The position numbers were made by a program, and so were the translations under genes. Below are positions 50,854 to 58,207 of a stretch of DNA of 64,000 nucleotides, piece after piece (position 1 is the stretch's first letter; every line of letters begins with the position of its first letter). The notes under the pieces are model-generated. The model saw only the letters and a program-made list of their open reading frames with translations, did not search any database and was not told where the DNA came from. Source of the stretch: Streptomyces spinosisporus (GTDB taxonomy: Bacteria > Actinomycetota > Actinomycetes > Streptomycetales > Streptomycetaceae); NCBI RefSeq assembly GCF_022698145.1, contig NZ_JALDAX010000013.1:215943-279942 (forward strand). The letters run 5' to 3'.

Positions 50854-51387
50854 ATGGCTTCCGAAGCTGACGAGGAGAAGAAGGCCGGGCCGGGTTCCGG
50901 TGAGCAGCCGGCCCCGGCGGCCGTCGACCCCGCGATCGCCGCCGCCGTGGCCGCCGCGGAGGCCGCCGCCCCGGCGAGCGGTGAGAATGTGCGGATCGAC
51001 AGCTGGATCTGGGCCGTACGCCTGATCAAGACCCGCTCGCTCGGCGCCGCCGCCTGCAAGGGCGGACATGTGCATGTGAACGGCGAGCGGGTCAAGCCCG
51101 CCCACTCCGTGCGGATCGGCGACGAGGTGCGGGTGCGGCAGGAGGGCTGGGAGCGGGTCGTCATCGTCAAGCGGCTGATCCGCAAGCGCGTCGGCGCCCC
51201 GGTCGCGGCCCAGTGCTACGTCGACAACTCGCCGCCCCCGCCGCCCCGCGAGGCCTTCGCCCCGGCAGGCATCCGCGACCGCGGCACAGGGCGCCCCACC
51301 AAACGCGACCGCCGCGACATGGAACGTCTGCGCGGCATGATGGGCGGCGGCGCGGGCCCGGGTGCGAAAAGCCCCCGCGGACGCTGA
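50854..51387 (+). CDS. S4-domain RNA-binding protein (Hsp15/HslR-like)
   Basis: The 177-residue protein has a disordered Ala/Pro/Glu-rich N-tail (about 1-45), an S4 domain (RIDSWIWAVRLIKTRSLGAAACKGGHVHVNGERVKPAHSVRIGDEVRV, about 47-100) and a basic Gly/Arg-rich C-tail. E. coli Hsp15 rescues 50S subunits with attached nascent chains, and the same role is likely. It is followed by a large hairpin. Confidence 0.88.
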   Translation: MASEADEEKKAGPGSGEQPAPAAVDPAIAAAVAAAEAAAPASGENVRIDSWIWAVRLIKTRSLGAAACKGGHVHVNGERVKPAHSVRIGDEVRVRQEGWERVVIVKRLIRKRVGAPVAAQCYVDNSPPPPPREAFAPAGIRDRGTGRPTKRDRRDMERLRGMMGGGAGPGAKSPRGR

Positions 51388-51430
51388 CGCGGAACGGCGC
51401 CCGACGGCACGACGACGAGGGCACACGACA

Positions 51431-51479
51431 GTGGTGGCGCCCGGCCCGGAACCTCGCAGGTCCGGCCGGACACCACCAC
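51431..51479. terminator. Long imperfect hairpin between convergent genes
   Basis: The arms GTGGTGG...CCGGCC...GGA..CCT and AGG..TCC...GGCCGG...CCACCAC pair with small bulges around a CGC loop. It lies 44 nt after the S4 gene stop and 15 nt after the DoxX stop on the other strand. It probably ends both. Confidence 0.6.
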
Positions 51480-51493
51480 CGTCGTGGCCCGTT

Positions 51494-51940
51494 TCATGCC
51501 CGTCGTCGCACCAGCCGCAGCAGATCGGCGTTGGAGCTCCGGCGTGCCCAGGCGATCAGGGCCAGCGGGACGATGAGGATCAGCGGGGTCGCCGCGTTCT
51601 CCCCGTCGAAGACGGTCAGCTGGACGACGAACGCGCCCACCATGAGCCCGCTCAGCGCGATCGCGGCGACCGACTGCAGCAGCGGGACCAACAACGCGAC
51701 GCCACCGGCCAGTTCGAGCGCGCCAATGGTGTACATCCCGGCGCTGCCCCAGCCCATCCGGTCGAAGGTCTCGACGGCGTACGAGATCCCCATCAGCTTG
51801 GGCACCGCGCTGGCGACGACGTAGAAGAGGGCGATGATCACCTGCAGCGTGCGCAGGCCGATCCGGGCGCGGCGGCCCCGGGCGGTCGTGGACTCGGCGA
51901 CGACGGGGACGGAGGCGACGCGGGCGGCGGTCTCGGACAT
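51494..51940 (-). CDS. DoxX family membrane protein
   Basis: The 148-residue protein has a short charged N-tail and four TM segments. The family pattern FYVVASAVPKLMGISYAVETFDRMGWGSAGMYTIGALELAGGVALLVPLL is clear. DoxX proteins are small integral membrane proteins, in some bacteria tied to thiosulfate:quinone oxidation or oxidative stress, but the role of single Streptomyces members is open. Confidence 0.88.
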   Translation of the reverse strand: MSETAARVASVPVVAESTTARGRRARIGLRTLQVIIALFYVVASAVPKLMGISYAVETFDRMGWGSAGMYTIGALELAGGVALLVPLLQSVAAIALSGLMVGAFVVQLTVFDGENAATPLILIVPLALIAWARRSSNADLLRLVRRRA

Positions 51941-52040
51941 GGGGTTCTCCTGTGTGAGCGGTGCGTGTTGCTGTCACAGAGGTAGACCGGCCGTTGCGTC
52001 GTAACTCATCGCCGCCGGGCGGAGATTCACGGAGGCCGCG

Positions 52041-52940
52041 CTAGAGCGCAAACCACCCGTGCCCGATGTACCAGTGTCCGCCCGCCCTCAGGTGGTCCCC
52101 CACCGCACGCTCGACGGCCGTGCGCCGCGGCAGTGTCCCGACGGCCAGCTCCGGGTCGCCGAACACGAACTGGACCGGCTCTGTGTCGGCCTGCTCGCGG
52201 TCCTCGTGGACGATGTGGAAGCGGTCCTGGAACCGGACGATGTTGGAGTCGGCGGGCAGGTACTGCTTCAACTGCCCGTCCAGCAGCCAGGAGTGGCACA
52301 GCGCGGCCCGGAACTTCTCCTCCGGGTAGTGGGTCGCGAAGAAGTCCGCGGCCAGCGCCAGCGAGCGCTCGCACGCCGCCGGGGACAGCGGACCGAGACA
52401 GTCCGGGATGTGCAGGTTGAGGCAGAGCGCACCGGACCCCATGTCCAGGCCGGCCGCCGTGAGCGCCCGCGCGGTGCGCTGCCCGGGCCGCGTCCGCTCG
52501 AACTGCAGCCGCCCCAGCTGGTACAGCTCCCCCCTGAAGTGCCGGGTCAGCCACCACGGCGCCTGGACGCCCGCCCGGCCGTACCGCCGGCGGTGCACGG
52601 TCATGTTCCGGCCCAGGTCGGCGAGAGTGCGCCGGGAGACGTCGGCCGGGATGCCCCGCGCGCGGTGGTACGCGCGCGTGTACGGCAGCGCGGCGACGAA
52701 GACGTACACGGGGAAGCAGCGCTGCAGCGGACCCGACGCCCAGTCGAGCTGCGGCAGGTCCACCGCGCCGCCCACCTCCCCCATGCCCCGCACCAGCTCC
52801 TCGACCGACGCCCGCAGGAAGCGCAGCAGCTCCGGGTCGTCGGTCACGCGTCGGCCCATCCGGACGAGCGCGTTGATGTCCTCGTGCGGTACGGCGAGGT
52901 CCAGCAGCACCTCGGCCAGCTCATCGGCATCCGGCAGCAC
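52041..52940 (-). CDS. Acyltransferase-domain protein (GNAT-like)
   Basis: The 299-residue protein resembles the actinobacterial acyltransferase-domain family with a helical N-terminal part and a C-terminal GNAT-like region. Characteristic stretches are DDPELLRFLRASVEELV, PYTRAYHRARGIPADVSRRTLADLGRNM, GELYQLGRLQFERTRPGQR and the LNLHIPDCLGPLSPAACERSLALAADFFATHYPEEKFRAALCHSWLLDGQL block. Substrate and biological role are unknown. GTG 52940 is preceded by GGGGG. It diverges from a small membrane protein across an inverted repeat. Confidence 0.78.
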   Translation of the reverse strand: MLPDADELAEVLLDLAVPHEDINALVRMGRRVTDDPELLRFLRASVEELVRGMGEVGGAVDLPQLDWASGPLQRCFPVYVFVAALPYTRAYHRARGIPADVSRRTLADLGRNMTVHRRRYGRAGVQAPWWLTRHFRGELYQLGRLQFERTRPGQRTARALTAAGLDMGSGALCLNLHIPDCLGPLSPAACERSLALAADFFATHYPEEKFRAALCHSWLLDGQLKQYLPADSNIVRFQDRFHIVHEDREQADTEPVQFVFGDPELAVGTLPRRTAVERAVGDHLRAGGHWYIGHGWFAL

Positions 52941-52972
52941 GCGTCGACCCCCTGGTCCCGTTCCCCTTGGTG

Positions 52973-52996
52973 AACGTACGTCCCGAAGAGTACGTT
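52973..52996. promoter_or_regulatory. Inverted repeat in divergent promoter region
   Basis: AACGTAC-10-GTACGTT is a perfect 7-bp inverted repeat in the 78-bp gap between two divergent genes. It could be an operator. The assignment rests on symmetry and position. Confidence 0.35.
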
Positions 52997-53018
52997 GCCG
53001 ACAGGAGCAATGATCCGG

Positions 53019-53285
53019 ATGCGTACGGGCAGTGAGCCGACGACCGCGCGCAGTGCACTGCGGGCGCGGTTCTGGCTGAGCGTGTGGGGCCTTGTCTGGG
53101 CGGTCTTCGGCACGGCCGCGTTCGCGCTCGCCGGGCGCCCGGGATGGGCGGCCGCCTGCGGCATCCTGTGGCTGGTGGTCACCGTGGACATGGCCGTCGT
53201 CCTCCGGCACATCCGCCAGGGCCCGCACTACCAGCCCGGCCGGGACATCCCCCCGTACCGCCCGCCGGAGAGCCGGCTGCGGTGA
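53019..53285 (+). CDS. Small two-TM membrane protein
   Basis: The 88-residue protein has two TM segments (LSVWGLVWAVFGTAAFALAG and AACGILWLVVTVDMAVVL), then a conserved-looking tail HIRQGPHYQPGRDIPPYRPPES. The start is uncertain: ATG 53019 is 11 nt from AGGAG, ATG 53010 is too close to it, and TTG 52995 is a third option. Function unknown. Confidence 0.7.
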   Translation: MRTGSEPTTARSALRARFWLSVWGLVWAVFGTAAFALAGRPGWAAACGILWLVVTVDMAVVLRHIRQGPHYQPGRDIPPYRPPESRLR

Positions 53286-53312
53286 CCGGTGCTGCGGCGA
53301 CCGGTGCTCATG

Positions 53313-53693
53313 TCACGCGTCGAACTGCGCGGCCTTGAGGTACTGCGGGTTGGGGTCCAGGGCGGCGGCCAGCCTGAAGTGGCGCTTGGCCTGCTCGGAC
53401 TCGCCGCGGCGCTCGAAGGTCCGGGCGAGCGCGAAGTGCGCGAAGGCGTTGTCCGGCTCGCGCTCCAGGACGATCGTGAACTCCAGTTCCGCGGGCCGCA
53501 GTTGGGCGGCGGCGAAGAAGGCACGCGCGCGCAGCAGCCGGGCGGCGGTGTTCTCCGGGTGCGCGGCGATGACGGAGTCGAGCAGCTTCACCGCGCCCCG
53601 CGGATCCCGTGCGTTGAGCAGCTGCTCGGCGGCACGGAAGTCGATGACATGCGTCTCCGGAGTACGTCCGGTCGATCCGCTGGTCTCGGGCAC
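53313..53693 (-). CDS. Tetratricopeptide repeat protein
   Basis: The 126-residue protein contains about two and a half TPR units: FRAAEQLLNARDPRGAVKLLDSVIAAHPENTAARLLRARAFFAAAQ and FAHFALARTFERRGESEQAKRHFRLAAALDPNPQ. It is a protein-protein interaction scaffold, cytosolic. GTG 53693 has AAGGGAAGGA upstream. It converges on the small membrane gene and lies downstream of coaE (79-bp gap, same strand). Confidence 0.88.
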   Translation of the reverse strand: MPETSGSTGRTPETHVIDFRAAEQLLNARDPRGAVKLLDSVIAAHPENTAARLLRARAFFAAAQLRPAELEFTIVLEREPDNAFAHFALARTFERRGESEQAKRHFRLAAALDPNPQYLKAAQFDA

Positions 53694-53772
53694 GGCACAG
53701 TCCTTCCCTTGCTGAAGCGGTTCAACGCCCCTGGCGGAGGCCCTATTCCGGATACTGCCGCGGCGGGCCCCG

Positions 53773-54372
53773 CTACGCCTGCGCTCTGCGCACCAGTTCC
53801 GCCCAGACGTCCTTCACGCGGCGCTCCAGATCCGCGAGCGGTACGTCGTTGTCGATGACGACGTCCGCGATCTTCCGGCGCTGTTCGCGCGTCGCCTGTG
53901 CGGCCATGCGCGCCCGGGCGTCCTCCTCGGTCATGCCGCGCAGCCGTACGAGCCGGTCGAGCTGGGTCTCGGGGCTCGCGTCCACGACGATCACCAGGTC
54001 GTAGAGCCCGGCCAGGTTGTTCTCCGTCAGCAGCGGCACGTCGTGGACGACGACCGCGTCCTCGGCGGCCGCCTCCTCCAGCTCACGGGAGCGTGCGCCC
54101 ACGAGAGGGTGCACGATCGAGTTCAGCAGGGCCAGCTTCTGCGGATCGGCGAAGACGATCGAGCCCAGCTTCGGCCGGTCCAGGCTGCCGTCGGGGGCGA
54201 GCACCTCCTCGCCGAAGGCCTCGACGACGGCGGCGAGACCGGGCGTCCCGGGCTCGACCACCTCACGCGCGATCCGGTCGGCATCGATCAGCACGGCCCC
54301 GCACGCAACGAGCAGCCGCGACACTTCGCTCTTGCCGGCCCCGATTCCGCCGGTCAGCCCCACCTTCACCAT
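53773..54372 (-). CDS. coaE: Dephospho-CoA kinase
   Basis: CoaE phosphorylates dephospho-CoA in the last step of CoA synthesis. The 199-residue product has P-loop GLTGGIGAGKS at residues 5-15, the DADRIAREVV lid motif, VVHDVPLLTENN and the RMAAQATREQRRKIADVVIDND segment typical of bacterial CoaE. Unlike mycobacterial enzymes it has no C-terminal DUF, consistent with Streptomyces. It is in the rpsA to TPR series on the minus strand. Confidence 0.95.
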   Translation of the reverse strand: MVKVGLTGGIGAGKSEVSRLLVACGAVLIDADRIAREVVEPGTPGLAAVVEAFGEEVLAPDGSLDRPKLGSIVFADPQKLALLNSIVHPLVGARSRELEEAAAEDAVVVHDVPLLTENNLAGLYDLVIVVDASPETQLDRLVRLRGMTEEDARARMAAQATREQRRKIADVVIDNDVPLADLERRVKDVWAELVRRAQA

Positions 54373-54417
54373 GAGCGGCAGCTTAGGGCCTGACGCCGGC
54401 GGCCGGACCGCCGGAGG

Positions 54418-55356
54418 TCAGTTGTCGCCCTCTCGCTCCGCCAGGAACCGCTCGAACTCCATGCCGATCTCGTCCGCCGTAGGGATGTCCATGGGCTCGG
54501 CGAGCATGTTGCCGCGGCTCTCGGCGCCCGCGACGGCGTCGTACTGGTTCTCCAGTCCCGAGACGAGGGCGGTGAGCTCCTCGTCGCCCTCCTGGATCTG
54601 GCGGTCGATCTCCGTCTGGGTGCGGTGCGCGTCGTTGCGCAGGGAGTGCGCGACGGCGGGGAGCACCAGACCCGTGGCCGCCGTGATGGCCTCCAGGACG
54701 GTCAGGGCCGCGTCCGGGTACACGGACCGGGCGATGTAGTGCGGTACGTGCGCGGCGACGCCGAGCACGTCGTGCCCGGCCTCCATGAGGCGGTACTCGA
54801 CCAGGGACTCGGCGCTGCCGGGGACCTGGGCCTCGTCGAAGGGGCTGCTGTGGCCCGGTACCAGGTCGGTGCGGTTGCCGTGCGGGGTCAGGCCCACGGG
54901 GCGGGTGTGCGGGACGCCCATGGGGATGCCGTGGAAGTTCACGGACAGCCGGACTCCGAGCCGCTCCACGATCTGCCGCACGGCCGCGGCGAAGCGTTCC
55001 CACTCCACGTCCGGCTCCGGGCCCGACAGCAGCAGGAAGGGCGCTCCGGTGGCGTCCTGGACGAGCCGGACCTCGATCGTCGGGTCCTCGTACGCGCTCC
55101 ACCGGTCGCGCTTGAAGGTCAGCAGCGGCCGGCGCGCGCGGTAGTCGACGAGCCGGTCGTGGTCGAAGCGGGCGACGACCTGGTGGGGCAGCGAGTCGAG
55201 CAGCCGGTCGACGATCTGGTCGCCGGTCTCGCCCGCGTCGATGTATCCGTCGAAGTGGTAGAGCATGACAAGGCCGGCCGATTCCTGTGCGAGCGCCATG
55301 TCGACGACAGCCAGGCCCTTCGGCTCCCATGCGTACAAACCCTGCGGATCAAGCAC
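54418..55356 (-). CDS. PAC2 family (proteasome assembly chaperone-like) protein
   Basis: The 312-residue protein matches the actinobacterial PAC2 family: FDGYIDAGETGDQIVDRLLDSLPHQVVARFDHDRLVDYRARRP, GPEPDVEWERFAAAVRQIVERLGV and GIPMGVPHTRPVGLTPHGNRTDLV, with an acidic C-tail. Eukaryotic PAC2 helps assemble proteasomes, and actinobacteria do have proteasomes, but the bacterial role is not proven. GTG 55356 follows GGAGGAGC. A terminator separates it from rpsA. Confidence 0.88.
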   Translation of the reverse strand: MLDPQGLYAWEPKGLAVVDMALAQESAGLVMLYHFDGYIDAGETGDQIVDRLLDSLPHQVVARFDHDRLVDYRARRPLLTFKRDRWSAYEDPTIEVRLVQDATGAPFLLLSGPEPDVEWERFAAAVRQIVERLGVRLSVNFHGIPMGVPHTRPVGLTPHGNRTDLVPGHSSPFDEAQVPGSAESLVEYRLMEAGHDVLGVAAHVPHYIARSVYPDAALTVLEAITAATGLVLPAVAHSLRNDAHRTQTEIDRQIQEGDEELTALVSGLENQYDAVAGAESRGNMLAEPMDIPTADEIGMEFERFLAEREGDN

Positions 55357-55446
55357 TGTGACCGCTCCTCCTCGTGTTCACAGGTCTCAACACGCCCTGG
55401 AGCAGGGGCATTCCCCGCGCGGTGCTTTTCACAGGGACGGGCAGCA

Positions 55447-55482
55447 CTGAGGGGCCGCACCTCGAAAGGTACGGCCCCTCAG
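55447..55482 (-). terminator. rpsA terminator
   Basis: The hairpin CTGAGGGGCCG-C-ACCT / AGGT-A-CGGCCCCTCAG (15 pairs and one mismatch around a CGAA loop) starts 28 nt after the rpsA stop. The U-tract is poor, but the stem is very stable. Confidence 0.75.
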
Positions 55483-55510
55483 CTATCGGCTAGGCCTCAG
55501 CGGCAGGCGT

Positions 55511-57010
55511 TCAGCTCTGGCCGCCGGCCAGCTTCTCGCGCAGCGCGGCGAGCGCCTCGTCCGAGGCCAGCGCGCCGGAGTTGTCCGGGCCCTCGGAGGA
55601 GTACGAACCGCCACCGGACGCGGCCGGGGCCGCACCCGCGGTGTCGCCACCCTCGGCAGCGGCGGCAGCGTCGGCCTCGCGGCTCTTGATGACCTGCTGC
55701 TGGTGCTGCTCGAAGCGCTGCTGCGCCTCGGCGTACTGGTGCTCCCACGCCTCGCGCTGGGTCTCGTAGCCCTCGAGCCAGTCGTTGGTCTCGGGGTCGA
55801 AGCCCTCGGGGTAGATGTAGTTGCCCTGGTCGTCGTAGGACGCGGCCATGCCGTACAGGGTCGGGTCGAACTCGACCGTCGCCGGGTCGGCACCGAAGGC
55901 CTCGTTGGCCTGCTTCAGCGAGAGGCTGATGCGGCGGCGCTCGAGGTCGATGTCGATGACCTTGACGAAGATCTCGTCGTTGACCTGGACGACCTGCTCC
56001 GGGATCTCCACGTGGCGCTCGGCCAGCTCGGAGATGTGGACCAGACCCTCGATGCCCTCGTCCACGCGGACGAACGCACCGAACGGAACCAGCTTCGTGA
56101 CCTTGCCGGGCACGACCTGGCCGATCTGGTGGGTGCGGGCGAACTGCTGCCACGGGTCTTCCTGGGTCGCCTTCAGCGACAGGGAGACACGCTCGCGGTC
56201 CATGTCGACGTCGAGGACCTCGACGGTGACCTCCTGGCCGACCTCGACGACCTCGGAGGGGTGGTCGATGTGCTTCCAGGACAGCTCGGAGACGTGGACC
56301 AGACCGTCGACGCCACCCAGGTCCACGAAGGCACCGAAGTTGACGATCGAGGAGACCACGCCGGAGCGGACCTGACCCTTCTGCAGGGTCGTGAGGAAGG
56401 TCTGGCGGACCTCGGACTGGGTCTGCTCCAGCCAGGCACGGCGGGACAGGACCACGTTGTTGCGGTTCTTGTCCAGCTCGATGATCTTGGCCTCGAGCTC
56501 CTTGCCCACGTAGGGCTGGAGGTCGCGGACGCGGCGCATCTCGACCAGGGAGGCCGGGAGGAAGCCACGGAGGCCGATGTCGAGGATGAGACCACCCTTG
56601 ACGACCTCGATGACGGTACCGGTGACGATGCCGTCCTCTTCCTTGATCTTCTCGATGGTGCCCCAGGCACGCTCGTACTGGGCGCGCTTCTTCGAGAGGA
56701 TCAGGCGGCCTTCCTTGTCCTCCTTCTGGAGGACCAGGGCCTCGATCTCGTCACCGACGGCGACGACCTCGTTCGGGTCGACGTCGTGCTTGATCGAGAG
56801 CTCGCGGCTCGGGATGACACCTTCGGTCTTGTAACCGATGTCGAGCAGGACCTCGTCCCGGTCGACCTTCACGATGACGCCGTCGACGATGTCGCCGTCG
56901 TTGAAGTACTTGATCGTCTCGTCGATCGCGGCGAGGAAGGCTTCCTCGTTACCGATGTCGTTGACCGCAACCTGCGGGGTGGTGGCGGTGGTCTCGGTGC
57001 TGCTCGTCAT
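55511..57010 (-). CDS. rpsA: 30S ribosomal protein S1
   Basis: S1 aids mRNA binding to the 30S subunit. The 499-residue product has four S1 OB-folds at about 32-106, 124-188, 206-274 and 291-361 (for example GQVRSGVVSSIVNFGAFVDLGGVDGLVHVSELSW), typical of the four-domain actinobacterial form. A long Gln/Glu-rich and then Ala/Gly/Ser-rich C-tail (about 440-499) follows. It has a clear sigma-70-type promoter with a roughly 190-nt leader and a strong terminator. Confidence 0.97.
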   Translation of the reverse strand: MTSSTETTATTPQVAVNDIGNEEAFLAAIDETIKYFNDGDIVDGVIVKVDRDEVLLDIGYKTEGVIPSRELSIKHDVDPNEVVAVGDEIEALVLQKEDKEGRLILSKKRAQYERAWGTIEKIKEEDGIVTGTVIEVVKGGLILDIGLRGFLPASLVEMRRVRDLQPYVGKELEAKIIELDKNRNNVVLSRRAWLEQTQSEVRQTFLTTLQKGQVRSGVVSSIVNFGAFVDLGGVDGLVHVSELSWKHIDHPSEVVEVGQEVTVEVLDVDMDRERVSLSLKATQEDPWQQFARTHQIGQVVPGKVTKLVPFGAFVRVDEGIEGLVHISELAERHVEIPEQVVQVNDEIFVKVIDIDLERRRISLSLKQANEAFGADPATVEFDPTLYGMAASYDDQGNYIYPEGFDPETNDWLEGYETQREAWEHQYAEAQQRFEQHQQQVIKSREADAAAAAEGGDTAGAAPAASGGGSYSSEGPDNSGALASDEALAALREKLAGGQS

Positions 57011-57209
57011 GTGGGAAAGGGCTCCGGTACGGACATTGAAGTCGTAGGTACTGCTACGCCGGGAGCCCGTATCGCTCTGATGAAGCCGGACAGCCAAGGA
57101 AGCGCCCCACCGGAGAACGGCGACGGCGCCTCGAGAACCGAGGGGACATACAACAGATGCGAGCGCAGCCTGCTACGTCTGAGGTGCGCAGGCCCGCAGC
57201 GCAACTTGT

Positions 57210-57238
57210 AGCATACGGGGGCAGCCGGACAGGGTCAA
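57210..57238 (-). promoter_or_regulatory. rpsA promoter (HrdB-type)
   Basis: On the minus strand TTGACC (57238-57233) and TATGCT (57215-57210) are spaced by exactly 17 bp, a strong match to the housekeeping consensus. The predicted start near 57203 leaves a leader of about 190 nt before the ATG at 57010. The 352-bp stretch 57011-57362 holds this promoter and leader and no other gene. Confidence 0.75.
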
Positions 57239-57362
57239 CGCACGAACGCGCACACCCGGGGCGGATCGCCCCATACCCGGCACAAGAACAGTCTCCGGAG
57301 GCCACGCAGGCCTGCGACACCCCTTGTGTGACACCGCCGAGCGGGTGGACGCCACCGCGAGG

Positions 57363-58203
57363 GTGACGGAAGAGTACGACGAGGGAGCCGATCATCCAAG
57401 AGGCCGAAGCGTTCGAACCCGAAGCGACCCGGCGCACGGCGGACGTCGCGGAAAGCGCCCGGGCCAACCGGGGCTGGTGGGACCGGAACGCGGACGAGTA
57501 CCAGGTCGAGCACGGCACGTTCCTCGGGGACGACCGTTTCGTGTGGGGTCCCGAGGGCCTCGACGAGGTGGAGGCGGAGCTGCTCGGCCCGCCGGAGGAG
57601 CTGAAGGGCAAGGACGTCCTGGAGATCGGCGCCGGTGCCGCGCAGTGTTCGCGCTGGCTGGCCGGTCAGGGCGCCCGTCCGGTCGCCCTCGACATCTCGC
57701 ACCGCCAGCTCCAGCACGCGCTGCGCATCGGCGGGCCGATCCCCCTGGTGTGCGCCGACGCGGGCGTGCTGCCGTTCGCGGACGGCTCCTTCGACCTGGC
57801 CTGCTCGGCGTACGGCGCGCTGCCGTTCGTCGCCGACCCGGTGCTGGTGCTGAAGGAGGTGCACCGGGTGCTGCGCCCGGGCGGTCGCTTCGTCTTCTCG
57901 GTGACCCATCCGATCCGCTGGGCGTTCCCGGACGAGCCCGGCCCGGAGGGGCTGAGCGTCTCCGCCTCCTACTTCGACCGCACGCCGTACGTCGAGCAGG
58001 ACGACGAGGGCCGCGCGGTCTACGTCGAGCACCACCGGACGATCGGCGACCGGGTGCGGGACGTGGTCGCCGGCGGCTTCCGCCTCGTCGACCTGGTCGA
58101 GCCGGAGTGGCCGGCCTGGAACACGTCGGAGTGGGGCGGCTGGTCGCCGCTGCGCGGGAACCTGATCCCGGGCACGGCGATCTTCGTGTGCGTACGAGAC
58201 TGA
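57363..58203 (+). CDS. Class I SAM-dependent methyltransferase with probable N-terminal frameshift
   Basis: The main frame carries a full SAM fold: KDVLEIGAGAAQCSRWLA, PVALDISHRQLQHA, FDLACSAYGALPFVADPVLVL and LRPGGRFVFSVTHPIRWAFP. The conserved N-terminal helix RANRGWWDRNADEYQVEHG is also in this frame, but it has no start codon above it. GTG 57363 begins MTEEYDEGADH in another frame. Removing one C near 57395-57396 joins both into one protein of about 279 residues. Either the sequence has an error or a real frameshift, or translation starts at GTG 57541 and loses about 60 conserved residues. It ends 4 bp before hrpB. Confidence 0.75.
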
Positions 58204-58207
58204 GCAT

